The notes beneath the pieces were generated by a model. That model searched no databases, was not told where the DNA came from, and saw nothing but the letters and a program-made list of their open reading frames with translations. DNA of 64,000 bases from Glandiceps talaboti (lineage: Eukaryota; Hemichordata; Enteropneusta; Spengelidae). The DNA lies in NCBI RefSeq assembly GCF_964340395.1, contig NC_135567.1:10877984-10941983 (forward strand). Direction: 5' to 3'. Both the position numbers and the translations under genes were made by a program. This document shows positions 47,370-60,330 of this stretch, one piece after another. The stretch's first letter is position 1. Every line of letters starts with the position of its first letter.

Positions 47370-47450
47370 AGATAAACTCTAACAGCCCCTAAATCACTCA
47401 ATATGCAAATTACTTATTATAGTTCAAACCTATACTAACAAGCCTAAATG
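47370..47450. repeat. partial ATGCAAAT-type dispersed repeat
   Basis: CTAAATCACTCAATATGCAAATTACTTATT and following bases resemble units at 25.1 and 62.2 kb. Confidence 0.4.
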
Positions 47451-47459
47451 GTAATGTCA

Positions 47460-49770
47460 TTCTGGGAAACACAGTTGAATTCATAATATCTTGGTTTTGG
47501 GATTCGTTTCAGTATTTTACATCATTAAAAATTCGATGGGTTGCCAAGAAACGGCGAACCCCTTTTCACCTTTATTAAAATTGTTGTTTAAGTTTGATAT
47601 CATTGCACGACGGGTCTAAGCAGACACGACTATTTGTAAGATTCACACTAATTTGTTTCCTTGTGTAGGCGTACACAAAATATTGTGTGGTTCCGATTAC
47701 ATTAAATTTAAAAAAAGATGGGGTTGGTATAATTTTTATTTTATTTTATTATTTTTTTTTTCATGTGTGAGTGTCTAGTTCTGGTTTTCCACTGTTTTCC
47801 AAATGGTTTCTGTGTTGTCTATTTCTTCCTATCAGATATACAGTCATTACAGTTTGGAATAATAGTTTTATATTGTATTTTAAGTTGTCAGTTTCCGCAC
47901 CCGATATTTCTTGCGAGACTTCACACAACTTTCGCGATTTTATTATTATTTTTCTCGAATTCGTGAAACAAAAGTTGGGAGATGGCATGAAAAACTAGTC
48001 GACGTCGGGTAATTTATTTATTTGGCCTTATTGAACTCACTTCCATATGTATTAATTGCACACTGTATTTATTGGTTGCACACTGATTGTTCATGACTAT
48101 CTGAAAGAAATGAGTTGTCAGGAGTCATGAATATTCAGTGACAGTGTGTTTATAAACAAGCGACGTGATGTGAAATAATAAACCGACGCTCCAGAACCAA
48201 AGGTTTATGAAAATACCGTTTTTTTAGAGTGAGGTTACAATCTAATAAGGTACATGTGTTATGTTGTCACCAACGAATTCTCTACTTGTTTTGATATTGA
48301 AGTTTGTGATATTCAGATGTTATATAATTTAGTACATTCATTGATGGCAAAGCGTGCATTTCATATAGAATATATTGATGTAGGTATAAATTTAAACAAG
48401 CAAAATGCATAATTAATTTCATCCAATATCTAATAATCTTGAAATTGCATACGTGTAGATAAAGTCATTAAAATATTGTTCAAGCGTTTGTGTATCCACA
48501 AAGTATTGTTACGATCCAGAAATGCCATATTTATAATTTTGGCATTTTTTTCAAAATAGCATATGATTTACCTTTGGACTACTTAATTACAAATATGAGA
48601 TAACAACAGCGTGATCTACTTGTACTCATCTCTGATAAGTAATAAATGTTATGTGTTTTGATAAAACAACAAGGTGACATCTAGAACTTATATGTTATGG
48701 ACATTGAGAAACAAAGTTTACTCTTAGATTTTGATTCACAGCGCAACTGTTCTTGTGCAAAGTCTCTCTCTGCCAGAGTATGAGAACGTAATTCTGAGTG
48801 ACGATACTTGTGTGGCTAATTCCTAACTGAGACAAGCTCGTTAGATCTTGGTACCCTAGAAAGATACTTACAGTGGAGAATCGTTTCATGTTCTGCTGAT
48901 TTACGGACAAATATACTATTTAGGCACCAACACATAACATTAAGCATCGCCGGAACGTAATGCTGGGCTTGTCAACATATGACTTTACGCTCTAGACGGA
49001 TTTTGCTGGCAAATAGTCAACCCAGGATTGCAGAAGCATACATTCAATTAGCACTGCTGCTACCACAGCCACCAGCACTACCCCAACAGCCAACATAAAG
49101 GTAATGCTAATCAACCTGGACTACATAATGATAAAAGCTAATCAACCTGGACAAGCTGGGAATGACATAGCTCGTTTAGAGACTAGAATAATGAATTCAA
49201 TGGTAGCCCACGAAGTTGCACATTTCTTTACCTCACGATCACACTGTTGTTAGCTCCTGATTGTAATTAAGTAGTCCAAGGGTAAATTATATGTTAATTT
49301 TGGTAAAATATACCAAACTTCCAAATATGTCTTGATCGTAACACCACCTTCAAAATGACATGTCGATTGGTCGGATATTTTTTAATTGAAAAGAAAGTAA
49401 TTGTTTGCACATGTTGGTGGTTCTTTTAGTCATAAAACATCTTTATTAGGTCAGATACCTTAGAATGACAGTTAAAGTCAGACGGAAACTAAGAACCATT
49501 TATTTGATTAAAAGTAACATAAGCGGTCCCGTATTTCAGAGATAAATGTTGATTTGAGACCAGATATAAGATTGTGGAATTGATAGAGATGTTGAGATTT
49601 AATTCAAATCCTGCCTTATAAGGTACCGATTTTTAAGACTATTTTTCTGGATTGCGTACTTACTAGTATTGTGTTGGTCGAGTAATGAAAACATAACAAA
49701 TAAAATGAGTGTACATCGGGCCCACATAATTTATGAATGGGGTAAAGTGTATATCGAGGATGATGCACTT
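47460..49770. other. intron, no exon seen
   Basis: Includes the third copy of the dispersed repeat at 48163-48240 (TGTGATGTGAAATAATAAAC...CCAGAACCAAAG). No supported exon. Confidence 0.45.
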
Positions 49771-49772
49771 AC

Positions 49773-50113
49773 CATATGTTCGTCCTCACTGTTGTAACCG
49801 TAAATCCATTGAATTCCATCAATACTGAATTGATACTTAAACCACACTTCACAGTCTAAGATTAGCATAGTAGCCACTCTGGCCACAGCTACAGTCAACG
49901 GAAACTTAAGCAGAATTGTAAGAACCTTGTAATGTTTCGTTAATTTAAACACATGAACGTACTTAGGTTCCTGGAGATGGGACTCCCAGTGGATAATTTG
50001 ACTTAGTTTCTCGAAATAAAAAGCTGGTAAAATATCATTAGAGAAAACCCATCTTTGGGATGTAGCAAATACAGGCATGTATGCCTCCTTCAAACCATAT
50101 CTTTTTTGTACAC
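49773..50113 (-). CDS. F5/8C (discoidin) domain, exon 1 of 2
   Basis: 341 bp, phase 1 in and 0 out, acceptor GCTAACAG and donor GTAAGT. It encodes VQKRYGLKEAYMPVFATSQR, WVFSNDILPAFYFEKLSQII, HWESHLQEPKYVHVFKLTKH, YKVLTILLKFPLTVAVARVA, TMLILDCEVWFKYQFSIDGI, QWIYGYNSEDEHM. A W...P..KYV.V.L....KV..I.....WV..Y..S.DG..W..Y order fits F5/8C. Phase joins it to 46881-47016. Confidence 0.8.
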
Positions 50114-50805
50114 CTGTTAGCAATGAAGCAAAGCAAAAACATATTTCGAGTTAACATTGTTGATGATGATGATGCTGATATATATACAGCATGATTTGAC
50201 CAGGAGTGACAGAAATCACTAGGGAAAAAGAACACAAGACTGTGGACGAACACAAACTGTTGCAAAAAGGGAAATATACACAATAAGAACAATTTTATGG
50301 CCTTTTTATGTGTACATGAAATGCCAGGGGAACTGGAAATTTGTTTGTGGATGTAAACTATTACATAAATAATACTAGTTCTTGTATTGCATTTTCCCAT
50401 CTCGTGTGGGTGCTCAAAGAGCTTTACAATTATTACCCCTGGCTCAGATCTATAGCAGCACAATGGCCATTTATACTTCATCTCCCTGGGCAGCAAACAA
50501 TCCATTGCAGCCTTTATAAGTAGTGCATAGTATTAAAGCATTTTCATAGCAACTTCTATCCTACCAGGTCCCGAATTATACAACTGGGTCCGAATTATAC
50601 AACTGGGTTGCCTAAGGCACGGTAATTCATTTGTTTACTATCCCTCTTTGTAGCAACGTCCATTTGTATACGGTCTGATGTCTGAAGTTGTAGCTTCCAT
50701 TAGGCTAGCTATTAGAAGAATTGTCTGTGTGTGTCTGTCTGCCTGTCCCTCCCTCCATCCATTCATTAAACTATCTACCCGTCCATCAACCCACCCAACC
50801 ATCCA

Positions 50806-50895
<90 letters not shown>
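50806..50895. repeat. (GTCT)n microsatellite
   Basis: Over 20 GTCT units, followed by degenerate CCGT runs to ~51000. Poly Ser-Val-Cys-Leu frames are artefacts. Confidence 0.95.
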
Positions 50896-51009
50896 GATCA
50901 CTCCGTCTGTCCGTCCGTCCGTCCGTCCGTCCGTCCATTCATTCGTATATCTATCCATCCGTTCGTCCGTCCATCTGTCTGTCTGTCCGCCTGCTCAGTT
51001 GAACTTCCG

Positions 51010-54000
51010 TTTGTTCATTTGCCATCACCTTTAAATAAAGTGATATTTGCAGTGGGAACGTACATACGGTTGCACATCCCACAGTCTCACCATGCACAAC
51101 GTGAGTGATCAACATACATTTAAAACACTTCTAGCAATTTCTTGAAAGAAGTGAATTCCTTTTGATATCATATTAAACCACTCCATGCATCGATATTGTC
51201 AAGTATACAAAATGGACACCTTGGGATTGAATATTTTACAGTGAAATAGGGACAATCATACCAAACCACGGTCGTTGAACACAACAATGTTTTCTCTTTT
51301 TTTGCGTACTTGATAGTAATACCCACAACTGCATCCCTCTGAATTTTTGACAATGATTAGGTTATTTATAGATGTAAGCTATGCAAAAGTTGCAGTATTC
51401 TTGTCCTGCACAGCTTACTTTATGGCGAAAATGTTAACACTAAATGTGGTTGTGGCCATACGAGATCGTCATAGAACAGTGAATATGTCGACCTCTAGAG
51501 ATAGTTCTTGTTAATACCTGAGGATACATTGTGGTCGGAAATGTTCCAACCATTTCAAAGCTTACAAAAATGTACGGTTTTGGCAAGTGTGTTCGCTTTG
51601 TCGCTGTTATATGTGCAGAACAAATAATAATATAATTTATCAACCAATTGTCAAACATTGCATGTCACAATTCAATTTCTTTTAATTAGAATTATCACAA
51701 AACAAGCGACCTATCGGTCAGAATAGCTCCGCTGTTTTTTTTTTTGTTTGTTTTTTTTTTTATTATTTTTATTTTGGTGACATGTAGAAGTGGTTCAGTT
51801 CTTCAGCTCTTCACTATACAGTTTTGTTTTAGCGATGCAATAAAGTGATTAGTGGTTTCAAATGATGTCTCACTATAAACACATTTTACACAGAAGTTGG
51901 TAATGTATTTTATAACAAAAATCTACTGTTATGAAAAATTGCACAAAAGCTCTGAAAAAATGACTGGGAAATGCACACAAGAAAAAGAAAAAAAAGAGGA
52001 TTTTGAGGTTGGCTATAAATAATTCCAGTGTCTTACAGCTTTAACCCTGGAGAATTTTAATGATGAATGAAATAAACTAGGGATCTAAAACAATTTTGAG
52101 GCAATTTCAATTTCAATTTTCTAACAAATTTACCAAGTCAACAACATTCAACTTGTACTAGTTGTAGTAGATATATATATGGAAGAAATGTATTAATCGC
52201 CATCTTAGTTTCCGTACGGCGACAATCCCAAGTACCCGAAAGAGAGTCATTCTCAGCCAATTCAGGGTTCGACACTAGAGTAAAAAAGTCACTATCCCAC
52301 AGGACTAGGAAAATTGATAACGTAGTAGCCCTGCAAAAAATGTGGTGGTCCTATCTTTAAGTGCTTTCGCTTGTTCACTTAGGCTCTTCATCTCTCTTAG
52401 GTTTTGCTCTACTTCTAATTCACTTTTCCAAACCCCATATTTATTTCAAACCCTGTGTTGTAATTGAACTGTCTATTTCTTTGTAGTTGTTTGTGCATCA
52501 TCAACTCCTTACTGTAATTTTATTCTCTTGTTTATGTTTTGGAGCTTCTTCTCTTTTTTGTTGCTTTCTGTGAGTAGTTAGTCTTAATTGGGGAGGGGGG
52601 GGGTAATAAGATATTATGTGGTCTTATTTCTAGCTTAAATACTACATAACATTTCTGGTACACATTGATCTAACTATTGCATAATTTTTTAAAAGACAAA
52701 AAATTACCTTACATAGAGCAAGTCTTTATAGTGTTGTCCTTAGTGCATATTAGAATGTATTTACAACATAAAAATAAATAAATTTGAAGGTTATCAGCAG
52801 TTACAGCAAAATTTTGTTACTAATTACATGTACAAGTCACTTCGTCTATTTTCGTGTCTATGTATTTCCGGGTTGACATAAACGTTAAACGTGATACAGT
52901 CGGCCCTATAATTACTAACAAATGACAAAACCGTTCGCAAAATAAAGTTCAGGATTTTAATTTTTCAAACTGAATATCAATATCCACTACACATTCAATA
53001 ACTGGTTTCGTGTATTTAGAAATGTGCCCAAAAACATGAACACGGAACACGGAATCGTGTCAGTGTTACCATCAAAGTTAGCAGTTTCATTGTAGGCTGT
53101 AAGTTGTACCGGTAAAAAAGACGATCATCACATCATGTAGGAAGTACAAAAACATAGAACACGTTGTTTTCTTGCTGAATAAACTCACTGAAATAACAAT
53201 ACGGTCAAATTGCGTCTTCGATTTTGACAGCCACCATTATGATTGAGCTTCACTTAATTCCGCTGAACGTGGCCGAGCCCGGGCGAATGCTGTGCTGACA
53301 TCCAATTTGTATAGCGTTTTTACAAAGGGAGCTCGTCAATAACCTACCGAATAATTAACTCAGAAACGTAGTTTAAATACTAACTGATCTAAAAATTACT
53401 GTTTAGAAAGACTACGCATCCGTACATAAATACGAAATCGTGCGACAAAGATTTCAACTTTACTAATTTACTTGTTACAGTGTAGAGGCGCTAGGCCAGC
53501 CTTACCTTTATTATACACATATCATCGCACAACTAATTTTATTGGCTATAATATTAGCTACATTAGAAAGGTCTCACTTGATTGGCTCACCCTTCGCTAT
53601 TCCCGTTTTCAAGAGACACCCCGCCAGAATAAAGTGCCACATAGTACAGCAATGGCGCGAGATCGCCTGTTGGGCGACTTTCCCACCGGGTGTGCTTTTC
53701 GAAAACTACACAACACATGATAAGCTTTTGTGACACGGAATCATAGAAAATCTACCCCGTTTCCAAACTAATCGTAATTTTATCGCGAATAGACAAACAG
53801 AGTTGGTCAAAATAGCAAATTAAAAATCAAATGAATTTTACTATGACCGGGAATTCACATAACCGGTGGTTTGAATTCTGAGCTCCCTAATATACCTATC
53901 GAAAAGACACTATCCCATCAAACTACCTGCAATGGGCATTTTAGTAACCTCTCACTTGATCGTGAGGTGCATATACTGGAATAAACCATTCTGTAGGAGG

Positions 54001-54170
54001 GGTAGAGAATTTGGATTGAAGTATACAACCCTTTTTCGAACAAATATTTGTCATTTGGGCGCACAATGCGTAGAATTAAGACTATGGCATATATTATATT
54101 GCTTGTTTGACGTCAATAGTGTCTTTTGAAAAGTTGCACTTTACCTAAAGTCTCGCGGACTGATTTCCAA
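51010..54170. other. no gene supported
   Basis: Long AT-rich stretch. CpG-containing sequence at 53220-53310 and 53570-53720 has protein-like short frames but no splice-consistent exon or domain. Confidence 0.4.
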
Positions 54171-54179
54171 TATGGCGTC

Positions 54180-54610
54180 GGTCATAATGCTCATTAACAT
54201 ATTCATTTTTTTTTCAAATTACAAAAAAAAAAAAATCATAAAAAATAGAAGAGAAGACGTGCTGACTTGAAATTAACAAATCTAAGTAAGCTACCCCCTG
54301 TGCATCAACACACCACATATCAAAGCAATCTGACTTGAAGTTTATGAGGAGTTGATAAAATGTCATTTTTTGAAAAAAAATCATAAAAAATTGAAAAATG
54401 GCACAGATCAACTTGGCATGAACAAATCTGAATAGCCTCCCCCCAGGGAACATGCACACCAGATATCGAAGTATTCTGGCTGTTACTTCAAAGAAGATAG
54501 TGAAAATATAAAAGTTTGACGGACACCTATGATTCACCTATACACTCTATACTCTATACAACCTATAACTAAAGCTACGCTTTCAGCTTTCGCTGACAAC
54601 GGAGCTAAAA
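54180..54610. repeat. dispersed repeat with ~120-bp internal units and a hairpin end
   Basis: AATCATAAAAAAT...ACTTG..AT(G)AACAAATCT...AGC.(A/T)CCCCC...CA(C/T)ACCA(C/G)ATATC is repeated twice with divergence (about 54230-54360 and 54375-54480). A terminal AAGCTACGCTTTCAGCTTTC GCTGA...GGAGCT hairpin follows near 54573-54605. No coding capacity. Confidence 0.55.
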
Positions 54611-54794
54611 AAGTTGACCAAATGCATTGCAAAATAAGTACACTGCTAAGTCGACTACCTAAAATTTTGCAAATCACTTTATAGGAAAACTTGTAATGTC
54701 TATTTTTTAAACATGATTATATGTAAATTACGTGAATGACGCTTACGTCCGTGAATTTGAAACATGAGGGCGCCTTGAGGACAATTGTTTTCAG

Positions 54795-54876
54795 GACAAG
54801 CTATCTTACAAAATACTAAACATGTATAGTCATGACAAAGCAGTCAAACTGATGCGTACAATGTGTGTTAGTGGAG
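54795..54876 (+). CDS. possible plus-strand exon
   Basis: The acceptor TTGTTTTCAG opens DKLSYKILNMYSHDKAVKLM, then RTMCVSGG, before a GTAAAT donor. It has no domain, and its phase (1 out) does not fit the phase-2 reading of the next candidate exon. Weakly supported. Confidence 0.22.
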
Positions 54877-55147
54877 GTAAATGATAATTATTTATTGAAA
54901 AAACAGGTACATACTTATATAAGTGTGCCTTGCGTTATTTTGGAAATCATCTTACTATACATGTTAGCGCAAACATGTTCATTTCATTATAAAGTGAGTG
55001 CCCCCAACGACAAGAGTCGGGGTAACTGAGATTACGGTACGTAACAGGGGTACGATTATTATATTAATGAAAATATCATTTGATTTATGACATCAAGTTA
55101 TAAATTTGAACATCTAGTGAGAATTGGTTGATTCTATTTATTTGCAG

Positions 55148-55252
55148 GGAGGAAGATGAGTATTCTCACAGTGAATCCATCCCTAGCAATATTAGCCAGA
55201 GTGGAGGAAGCTGCACTGCAATTGCCAAAATGGAAGTGAATCACCCCCTTAG
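55148..55252 (+). CDS. probable plus-strand internal exon, unknown protein
   Basis: 105 bp between a strong acceptor (TTCTATTTATTTGCAG) and a consensus donor (AG|GTAAGT). In phase 2-2 it is open: EEDEYSHSESIPSNISQSGG, then SCTAIAKMEVNHPL. The alternative phase 1 gives MSILTVNPSLAILARVEEAA but then stops. No family recognised. It would belong to a gene lying antisense to, or nested in, the receptor gene. Confidence 0.4.
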
Positions 55253-55969
55253 GTAAGTCGTTATTTAAAATACTAGTGTTTTTTTATTAAGGCACAGGAA
55301 CACTGTAAATTAAATGTATGATGACTCGTCTGGACACCTGAGATCTCGCGGTGGCTTGCAATGGCTCTGATCTTGTTCTGCATGTAAGTTCTTAGTACAT
55401 TTACAATTCTTTGCATAGGGCAAAATGAAATAAAAAATAAATATGTTGTTTCCGACAACATGACTTAGGTAGGGAAGGTAGGAATTTCAACGATCACAAT
55501 AGTTCCGTGAGAGTTTGAGGGATGTAAATTTAGTAAATGAAGACATACAATTACAAGTTAAATAGACAAAAACGTAATGCAGACTGCACTGCAAAAGTCT
55601 AAAAAAAATATGGTTTCTCCCTGGAATATTATATTTGAAAAGGTGACGACAGGTGGGGTAAAGGTATGAAGGCATGCACGGAAATAGAATTAGTGGACTG
55701 TTATCATTTTACCTTCTTGCACACACAAAAAAAGTTGAGTCGGTAATGTACGATCAGTCGGATTATAGGAAACACACTATTTATTTTATTTGGCCTAACC
55801 TCAAACTTCCATATGCTAGGTGATATTTGGAGCACTTGATCATGTATATGATCGTATGCTTTAATGGGAATATTGTCTCCTCATTATAGTTTCTATATGT
55901 GTAACCTCAAACTGTCATATGCTAGGTAGAGGAGGATTGTATCCTTTAATGCTACTATCATCATCGTCA

Positions 55970-56090
55970 TAGTTTCTATATTTATGTATAGTTTCTATAT
56001 CCATCTATAGTTTCCATATCTATCTATCTATAGTTTATATATATATCTATAGTTTATATAACTATCTATAATTTATATAAATGGTAAAAT
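55970..56090. repeat. degenerate TAGTTTCTATATCTATC repeat
   Basis: About eight imperfect units of ATAGTTT(C/A)TATAT(C/A)TATC between 55970 and 56080. Confidence 0.7.
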
Positions 56091-56333
56091 ATACTTTCCA
56101 AAATCCTTTAGGGTATTAAAACTTATTAGTGGCTCCGTTTCACACGGAAGACCATGAAGTGTTTTACTTTTTTAATGAATACTAGCAGCGCGTGTATATC
56201 TAACAATTATGTGGAGCTGGCTCTTTGGAAGCTCCATAACTGTACATGTCTCAACAAAGTCACACAAAAAAAATATGTTTGAATGAAAACAAAAAAAATT
56301 AATGAATACACAACCAAAGAACATATGTGAACT

Positions 56334-56829
56334 TCTCATGGTTACGCAGATGACACACAACTCGTAAATATGTTCAAGCCCCGGATAAGTGATCAAACCA
56401 AAGTAACAATGTGTTTAGACAGGTGTATACGGGATATTCAGACCTGGGTGACAACACATCGACTCAAGTTAAACGATAGCAAAACAGAAGTCATGATCTT
56501 AGGAACACCTCAACAATTAGCAAAGTCTACAATTGAACATATTGTAGTCGGAAATGATCAAATACAAGTAGTAGACAATGTACGTAATTTGGGTGGATGG
56601 CTAGACTCTAATCTATCAATGGATCGCCATGTCAATCAAATCTGCAAGAAAGTGAACCACAACTTACACTATATTCGTCAGATCCGTAAATGTTTAAATC
56701 AAAGCGCAACTGAAACATTAGTTCATTCTCTAATCACTTCACATCTAGATTATACGAATACCATAATGTTTAGAATGTCTCAATACTTGTTTGATAGGTT
56801 ACAACGAGTTCAGAATGGGGCACGTGATG
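56334..56829 (+). mobile_element. Jockey/CR1-like LINE reverse-transcriptase fragment
   Basis: An open stretch begins HGYADDTQLVNMFKPRISDQ (RT YADD box) and runs through CIRDIQTWVTTHRLKLNDSK, TEVMILGTPQQ, RNLGGWLDSNLSMDRHVNQI, LHYIRQIRKCL, LVHSLITSHLDYTN, to RLQRVQNGAR. It lacks sequence before YADD and stops abruptly at QNGAR, so both ends are truncated, yet the reading frame in between is intact, which suggests a recent insertion. Confidence 0.88.
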
Positions 56830-57739
56830 ATCACAGCAGTACGTCGTAGAAACAATACCATAGTAGTACAAGTATTTAAGCAAACCAACTAAACGGTATA
56901 TACAATCGTCGACATAAGAAAAAAACGAAGTAGAAACGTAACTTGCGAAATACACAACCATACAAGTTAACGAAACAACGTTTATTCACAGAACAACTTG
57001 TCTGTGGTTTAGTATACGTACGGGAAAAGTCATTTACAAATCACATAACGAAGTAGACACCAAATGAATGACTAATCTCGATGAATGTCCGACAATTGGA
57101 TACAGAGTAATTGTAAATTGTCTGTTGATGAGTTTTCTGACATCGGAGGAAAGGGTGGTGTAAACGAACAAGTACTTCAAGTCGACATTGAAGTGAAAGG
57201 GTATAAATACTAGATGTCGTTGGGTGACCGCGATTACCCTGGAACGACTCCAGTTGGTAAAACATATCAGTGCAGGGCGATGATACAGGATAATATGGAT
57301 GGTACATGTATGGCGACTAGGATTGACAATCTGTTATACTTGTGAAGTTACTTTGTCGGTTCTCGTAATTGTGTTAGTTGGAAAATTTAGAGATTCGCCC
57401 ATCCGAGTATTCATAACTGACGAAGGATCAGTTGACGTCATGAACGTGGTCGCTGATGCGGAAAATTTTATACCTAGCTGTTCAAATTGTCCTTTTTACA
57501 GGATTTATGGTGTTGGTGGTTCTCTGTTTGGCTTCATATTTGGTCGTCATAGATTATATTATGAACTGCGATTTACGACTGTCCATGTTTAGAGCACTTG
57601 GCATTTTACCACTATCGTAACGACGGAGAATTGCTGTGTAAGCATCAACGATCACTTGACGAACTCTATTGTTTTCCATGTATTTTTCCGGGTCACTATT
57701 CACTAGATGTGAATGGATTTTACTCCAAAAGCTATTGGG

Positions 57740-58110
57740 CACACAGAGTTTGTCACGCAAATGTTGTAAATGGTATTTCAGATACAGATTTATATTTGAA
57801 CTTTTTCAACGAAGCAGCAAATTCGGTAATGACCGATGGAATGCCTTCACTAATGGCTGGAGATGTCGTTGTCGTTAGACAATTGTCGGATACACAAATA
57901 TTGGGGAGGAGAACTCTTGGCACAATTTTTATATCACATGGGAATTCAATATATTTCACCCAAACATACTCTCAGAATATGCCTTTTGAAAACAATCATA
58001 AAAATTCAAGCTTATAAGGAGATTGCTGAGCAGAATAAAGAGTATGCTGTTCTTTGATCAGTTATGGATATTGCCGCTCATGCTTGCCATGCCTTTTATC
58101 GAAAAGCTGG
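57740..58110 (+). mobile_element. DDE transposase remnant (IS630/Tc1-mariner superfamily)
   Basis: NGISDTDLYLNFFNEAANSV, MTDGMPSLMAGDVVVV, then (after a one-base frameshift at ~57880) DNCRIHKYWGGELLAQFLYH and MGIQYISP. IIKIQAYKEIAEQNKEYAVL, a stop, and a final HACHAFYRKAGYLN follow. The ..GD.VV(D)NC.IH.....L...GI...P order is the second-Asp block of this superfamily. The proline-rich D/E third block is eroded. Upstream sequence on this strand to 57300 is open in places but not assignable. Confidence 0.65.
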
Positions 58111-58119
58111 TTACTTGAA

Positions 58120-60200
58120 TATGTAGTTTTTTGACGATTGTGTAGGTACGTGCAAGTGTAAATGTACAACTGGAGTTTTTTCCTGCACATTTACATGTAT
58201 TTATTTTTTTCAAATCATGGGACATTTGTTTTATCTAGGTAGAGTGTAAGCCTAGTTTCTACCAACCGTACTCGTGAAATAGGACATTGTCAGTGATTTC
58301 AAGTACTTAGTGACTCTAATTAAATACACAATAAAGTGAGAATGCATACAGTGTCAGTGATCTATTTATTAGTTTACTCACTATCAATTGTGAGTCTATA
58401 AAACTTATGTGGCATGCTAATGTCCGATGTCAAACTGAGTGTGGCACGTCTGTTGTTGATTAATTTGCATTTAAAGTTGTCGGAGTGTGTGTAAAAATGT
58501 TTTGTCCCATGAACTAAACACCAAGCCTACACCATTTCAGCCGTATCGTAATTTATTTATCGATCATCTATGCTCTGTCAGTCATAAATTATTTTCACTA
58601 ATTTCACAATAGACCGCATTTAGACTTTTTGTTTTGATGATATAAAACATTGATTACTATTAAATTAAGAAAATATCCTCTTCTTCTGTTTCAAGATACT
58701 CAGTTCAGTTGTAGCAATTGTGAAAACAATCCTGCAAACAAAACACAAAAAATGTTCATCATAAGAAAACAACCTTCTTATTGGACAAGAGCGTGCGATT
58801 CTACAATAAATAAACAAACAAACAGACAAACAAACAAACACACAAACATGATGGCCGATCTTTGACGATGATGTCATCGTGTATGGTCTCAAAACCGATA
58901 CAACATTAAAAACAGGAACATTTTGACGAACATATCCATAATAAAATGATATTTTGTACGAGCTTAAATTCATAACAATACTGTACAGGTACGTGCATTT
59001 CGTGACGGTAACACCGATGTGACTCTAGGCTACCTGTTATGTGTATACTACACCAATTGTCTGTGGCTACACTTACCGGTACCAAGCTAAGTAATATTGT
59101 AGTTACACTCGCGGCCGACCATCTGGTTTTATTAACATATTAAGTATTTTCTAAAACTTTCAAGAACCTAAACGATACTACCAGCTTGTATTTCGAAATA
59201 ATCATGAAAAAATACACAGAAATCTGATGAAATTGAACGATCATTTAAACACTTCAGTTAGACGATGAAGCAAGAGTTGGGTTCGAAAACGGATTTTATT
59301 TAACAACTTTATTGATCCAACACAGATGATATCCGCATCTGGGAAATCTACGTATAATCAAAGTAGTAGCTATGAAAACAATAAATAAAAGCTATGGAAA
59401 CTGTGTAACAAAGAAAGATAAAACAATGAAAAAGTAATGAGGTGATGGAATGAACCAGGCAGTGGAAACTCAAAAGTTACAAATACTGGTAACAAATATT
59501 ACAATAAAATGTAAAAAGATGTGTCGATAAAAAAGAGGGATTCCATGATAGAAATTAAAAAATGAAAGGATGTAGCAGAAAAGGCTCTAGGTGACTATAT
59601 ATGACCGAATCAAAAGAATGGTGTATGTCCAAAATGAATATTGTAGCTACTGAGAAAAAATTGACAAGTCATCAACAGGTGGGGAAAATAACGTGATCAA
59701 AAGGTGGCAAATCACTGGAACAGGCATAACAGGGGTGGTGGTGGGGGTAATAAATTGAAATTACCAATTCTCTTTTTGTACATTCCCTGTGGTACCAAGA
59801 TTTTCGTTGATTTGGAGTTTTCTTTTTTTCTTTGTTTTGTTAAATCGTGAGAAGACTTTGCACAAATCAGTGAAATAAAAGTGATAGATATTGAGCTCTG
59901 ATTGTTTGAAATGGTGTGTGACTAAATTGTCTTTGTGGGGCTTTGATAGTGTATAGAAAGAGGGTGTTAATTAATGTTCGTTTATTCGTACTCACAATTC
60001 TCTCTTTTATTCTCTTAATGGTATTTGGTACTTGTAATTGCATAAGAGAGATTGCGAGTGTTGCAGGTGAGTTGGCTGACCAGTGGCTAAGATTAATCAG
60101 TCATTTATTGGTGATTTGGCTAGCGATGGTTTTCATCATACTGTGGACAAACTTAACATTGGTTGCATGGTTTACAACACCCATGTTTAGTTTTACTAGG
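58120..60200. other. no gene supported
   Basis: AT-rich, with an (AAAC)n run at 58804-58850. A plus-strand ORF begins at 59943 (see next entry). Confidence 0.4.
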
Positions 60201-60330
60201 TTTGTTATTAAGATATGCTCCAAATGCCATCAAAAGTATATCGAAGAAACAAAGAGAGAATTACGAATAAGAATTGCCAAATTCGAAAAAAGAATTACTT
60301 TGATCATCCTCCACCATACATTCGATAAAC
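60200..60330 (+). mobile_element. possible GIY-YIG fragment of a Penelope-like element
   Basis: Inside a 158-codon ORF (59943-60419), CSKCHQKYIEETKRELRIRI resembles the YIGET.R.LR.R. core of PLE endonucleases, with the second Gly changed to Glu. The hydrophobic part before it is unrelated. Weak. Confidence 0.3.

Noticed and set aside
57554-57760. Minus-strand ORF PNSFWSKIHSHLVNSDPEKY as a coding exon
   Set aside because: It is protein-like by eye but has no recognised domain or clear splice sites, and it adjoins the plus-strand transposase remnant.
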